Part shown: in pieces, positions 61,918 through 64,000 of the stretch | How the letters are laid out: the number at the start of each line of letters is the position of its first letter | How positions within the stretch are numbered: position 1 is the first letter of the stretch | NCBI RefSeq assembly: GCF_001551835.1 | Contig: NZ_LODL01000010.1 | Location: 62,570-126,569, forward strand | Length of the DNA: 64,000 bases | Source of the DNA: Dechloromonas denitrificans | GTDB lineage: Bacteria; Pseudomonadota; Gammaproteobacteria; Burkholderiales; Rhodocyclaceae | Direction: 5' to 3' | Notes under the pieces: generated by a model | Told to the model about the DNA's origin: nothing | Databases searched by the model: none | The model's input: only the letters and a program-made list of their open reading frames with translations | Made by a program: the position numbers and the translations under genes

Positions 61918-62574
61918 ATGGTGGAAATCCCTACAAGCCAGCCAACCCGTATCTGTCTGGTGCGTCACGGCGAGACGGAATGGAATGCTGCCCGTCGAAT
62001 TCAGGGGCAGATCGACATCGGTTTGAACGAGATCGGCATGCGCCAGGCCGAGGCGGCCGGGCGCTGGCTGCGGGGGGCCGGCATTGCGGCCGTCTATGGC
62101 AGCGATCTCAAGCGCGCCTGGGCCACGGCGCAGGCCATCGGCCGAGCGCTCGGGCTGGCCCCGGTGGCGGTGCCCGAGATGCGTGAGCGCCGCTACGGCG
62201 TTTTCGAAGGGCTGACCTATGACGAAGCGAAGGCAAAATATCCAGCCGGCTATGCCGCCTTCGAAGGGCGTAATGCCAATTACGACTTCGAGAATGGCGA
62301 GAGCCTGCTGGCGATGTTCGAGCGCGTGACCGGCAAGCTGCAGGAAATTGCCGCCTGCCATCCGGGCCAGAATGTCGTTGTCGTGCTGCATGGGGGCGTG
62401 CTCGACATCATCAACCGCTTCGTGCGTGGCAACAGCCTGGAAACGCCGCGCGACTTCCTGATTCCGAATGCCGGCCTGAACTGGATTGCTGCGGTCGACG
62501 GCCGCTGGCACATCGAAACTTGGGCTGAAACCGAGCATCTGGAGGCGGGGGCGCTCGACGAGCTTCCCTCGTGA
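61918..62574 (+). CDS. Histidine phosphatase family protein (phosphoglycerate mutase-like)
   Basis: A 218-residue histidine phosphatase. The phospho-accepting His is in ICLVRHGETEWN (RHG motif, about residue 17), the second catalytic His is in VVLHGGVLD (about 160), and the acidic residue is in MRERRYGVFEG. This branch includes GpmB-like and CobC-like phosphatases; no cobalamin genes are nearby, so the substrate is open. It is divergent from the TRAP dctQ gene and followed by glyA after 39 bases. Confidence 0.88.
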   Translation: MVEIPTSQPTRICLVRHGETEWNAARRIQGQIDIGLNEIGMRQAEAAGRWLRGAGIAAVYGSDLKRAWATAQAIGRALGLAPVAVPEMRERRYGVFEGLTYDEAKAKYPAGYAAFEGRNANYDFENGESLLAMFERVTGKLQEIAACHPGQNVVVVLHGGVLDIINRFVRGNSLETPRDFLIPNAGLNWIAAVDGRWHIETWAETEHLEAGALDELPS

Positions 62575-62580
62575 TAAAAT
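62575..62580 (+). promoter_or_regulatory. -10-like box of glyA
   Basis: TAAAAT directly after the phosphatase stop, 33 bases before the glyA ATG. Confidence 0.35.
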
Positions 62581-62613
62581 TCCTGCCCTTTTCAATGGCT
62601 TGAGGCATTCCCC

Positions 62614-63864
<1,251 letters not shown>

Positions 63865-63870
63865 GCGCCA

Positions 63871-64000
63871 GTGAAATGCCCTTTCTGCGGTGCGGATGAA
63901 ACGGCAGTTGCCGATACTCGTCTGAATGACGAAGGTGACGTCGTTCGTCGCCGCAGGAAGTGCAATGCCTGCGACAAACGTTTTACCACCTACGAGCGGG
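63871..64000 (+). CDS. nrdR: Transcriptional repressor NrdR, N-terminal part (cut by window edge)
   Basis: The first 43 residues, read from a GTG start: [18 protein letters not shown] then [13 protein letters not shown]. This is the zinc ribbon of NrdR (two CxxC pairs) and the start of the ATP cone follows outside the window. NrdR represses ribonucleotide reductase genes in response to ATP and dATP. It begins six bases after glyA and is probably co-transcribed with it. Confidence 0.93.
   Translation, partial: MKCPFCGADETAVADTRLNDEGDVVRRRRKCNACDKRFTTYER

Overview
The window is GC-rich DNA (roughly 60-65 percent by eye), densely packed with bacterial chromosomal genes and almost without spacers. 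Gene content (Tat-exported TRAP binding proteins, ApbC next to dcd, CcoG, an NsrR-type regulator, many c-di-GMP and two-component sensors, several proteins with short heme-c motifs) points to a facultatively anaerobic, respiratory betaproteobacterium. A member of the Rhodocyclaceae such as Dechloromonas or Azonexus is my best guess; this is inference from family resemblance, not a database match. I see no rRNA, tRNA, CRISPR array, insertion sequence or prophage.

Layout: (a) 1-3.7 kb: the 3' end of a protein kinase gene, a small SpoIIAA-like protein, and a LysR regulator divergent from a pirin and a WrbA-like flavodoxin. (b) 3.8-14.2 kb: a double-receiver protein, a three-gene membrane operon (GT39-type glycosyltransferase, sialidase-like protein, small membrane protein), a GGDEF-EAL protein with a periplasmic heme-c motif, a crotonase lacking both catalytic glutamates, and a large orphan sensor kinase. 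(c) 14.3-18.2 kb: dnaE and a WbuC-type cupin. (d) 18.2-22.7 kb: a sensory cluster of a hybrid kinase with a second heme-c sensor domain and a perfect FNR-type box, a soluble chemoreceptor, and an HTH-receiver protein. (e) 22.8-34.9 kb: a peroxiredoxin, then a five-gene locus built around a DabA-like protein (DUF2309, complete predicted zinc site) and four NuoL/NuoM-type membrane subunits, convergent with a SulP-STAS transporter and a PhnA-type zinc ribbon protein, followed by a ribbon-helix-helix regulator. (f) 35-38.3 kb: a periplasmic binding protein, a DUF411 protein and a Tat-exported FccB-like flavoprotein. (g) 38.3-47.9 kb: a spacer with DnaA-box-like sites, then housekeeping genes metG, an OmpR-type regulator, apbC, dcd, a basic amino acid decarboxylase, folA and pgi. 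(h) 48-51.5 kb: ccoG divergent from nsrR, with an HPP-family membrane protein and a lipoprotein. (i) 51.5-56.6 kb: thyA, a PilZ-like protein, mogA, darP (yjgA), pmbA. (j) 56.6-64 kb: two near-identical TRAP binding proteins, dps, TRAP DctM and DctQ, a histidine phosphatase, glyA and the start of nrdR.

The most interesting part is the DAB-type locus (23.5-32.5 kb). The known DAB complex couples a beta-carbonic-anhydrase-like DabA to one NuoL-like DabB to trap CO2 as bicarbonate. Here DabA is embedded with four different antiporter-type subunits in one translationally coupled operon, next to a SulP family anion transporter that could also handle bicarbonate. A second theme is redox sensing: two unrelated output modules (c-di-GMP turnover and phosphorelay) carry the same kind of membrane-anchored CxxCH domain, and one has an FNR-type promoter.
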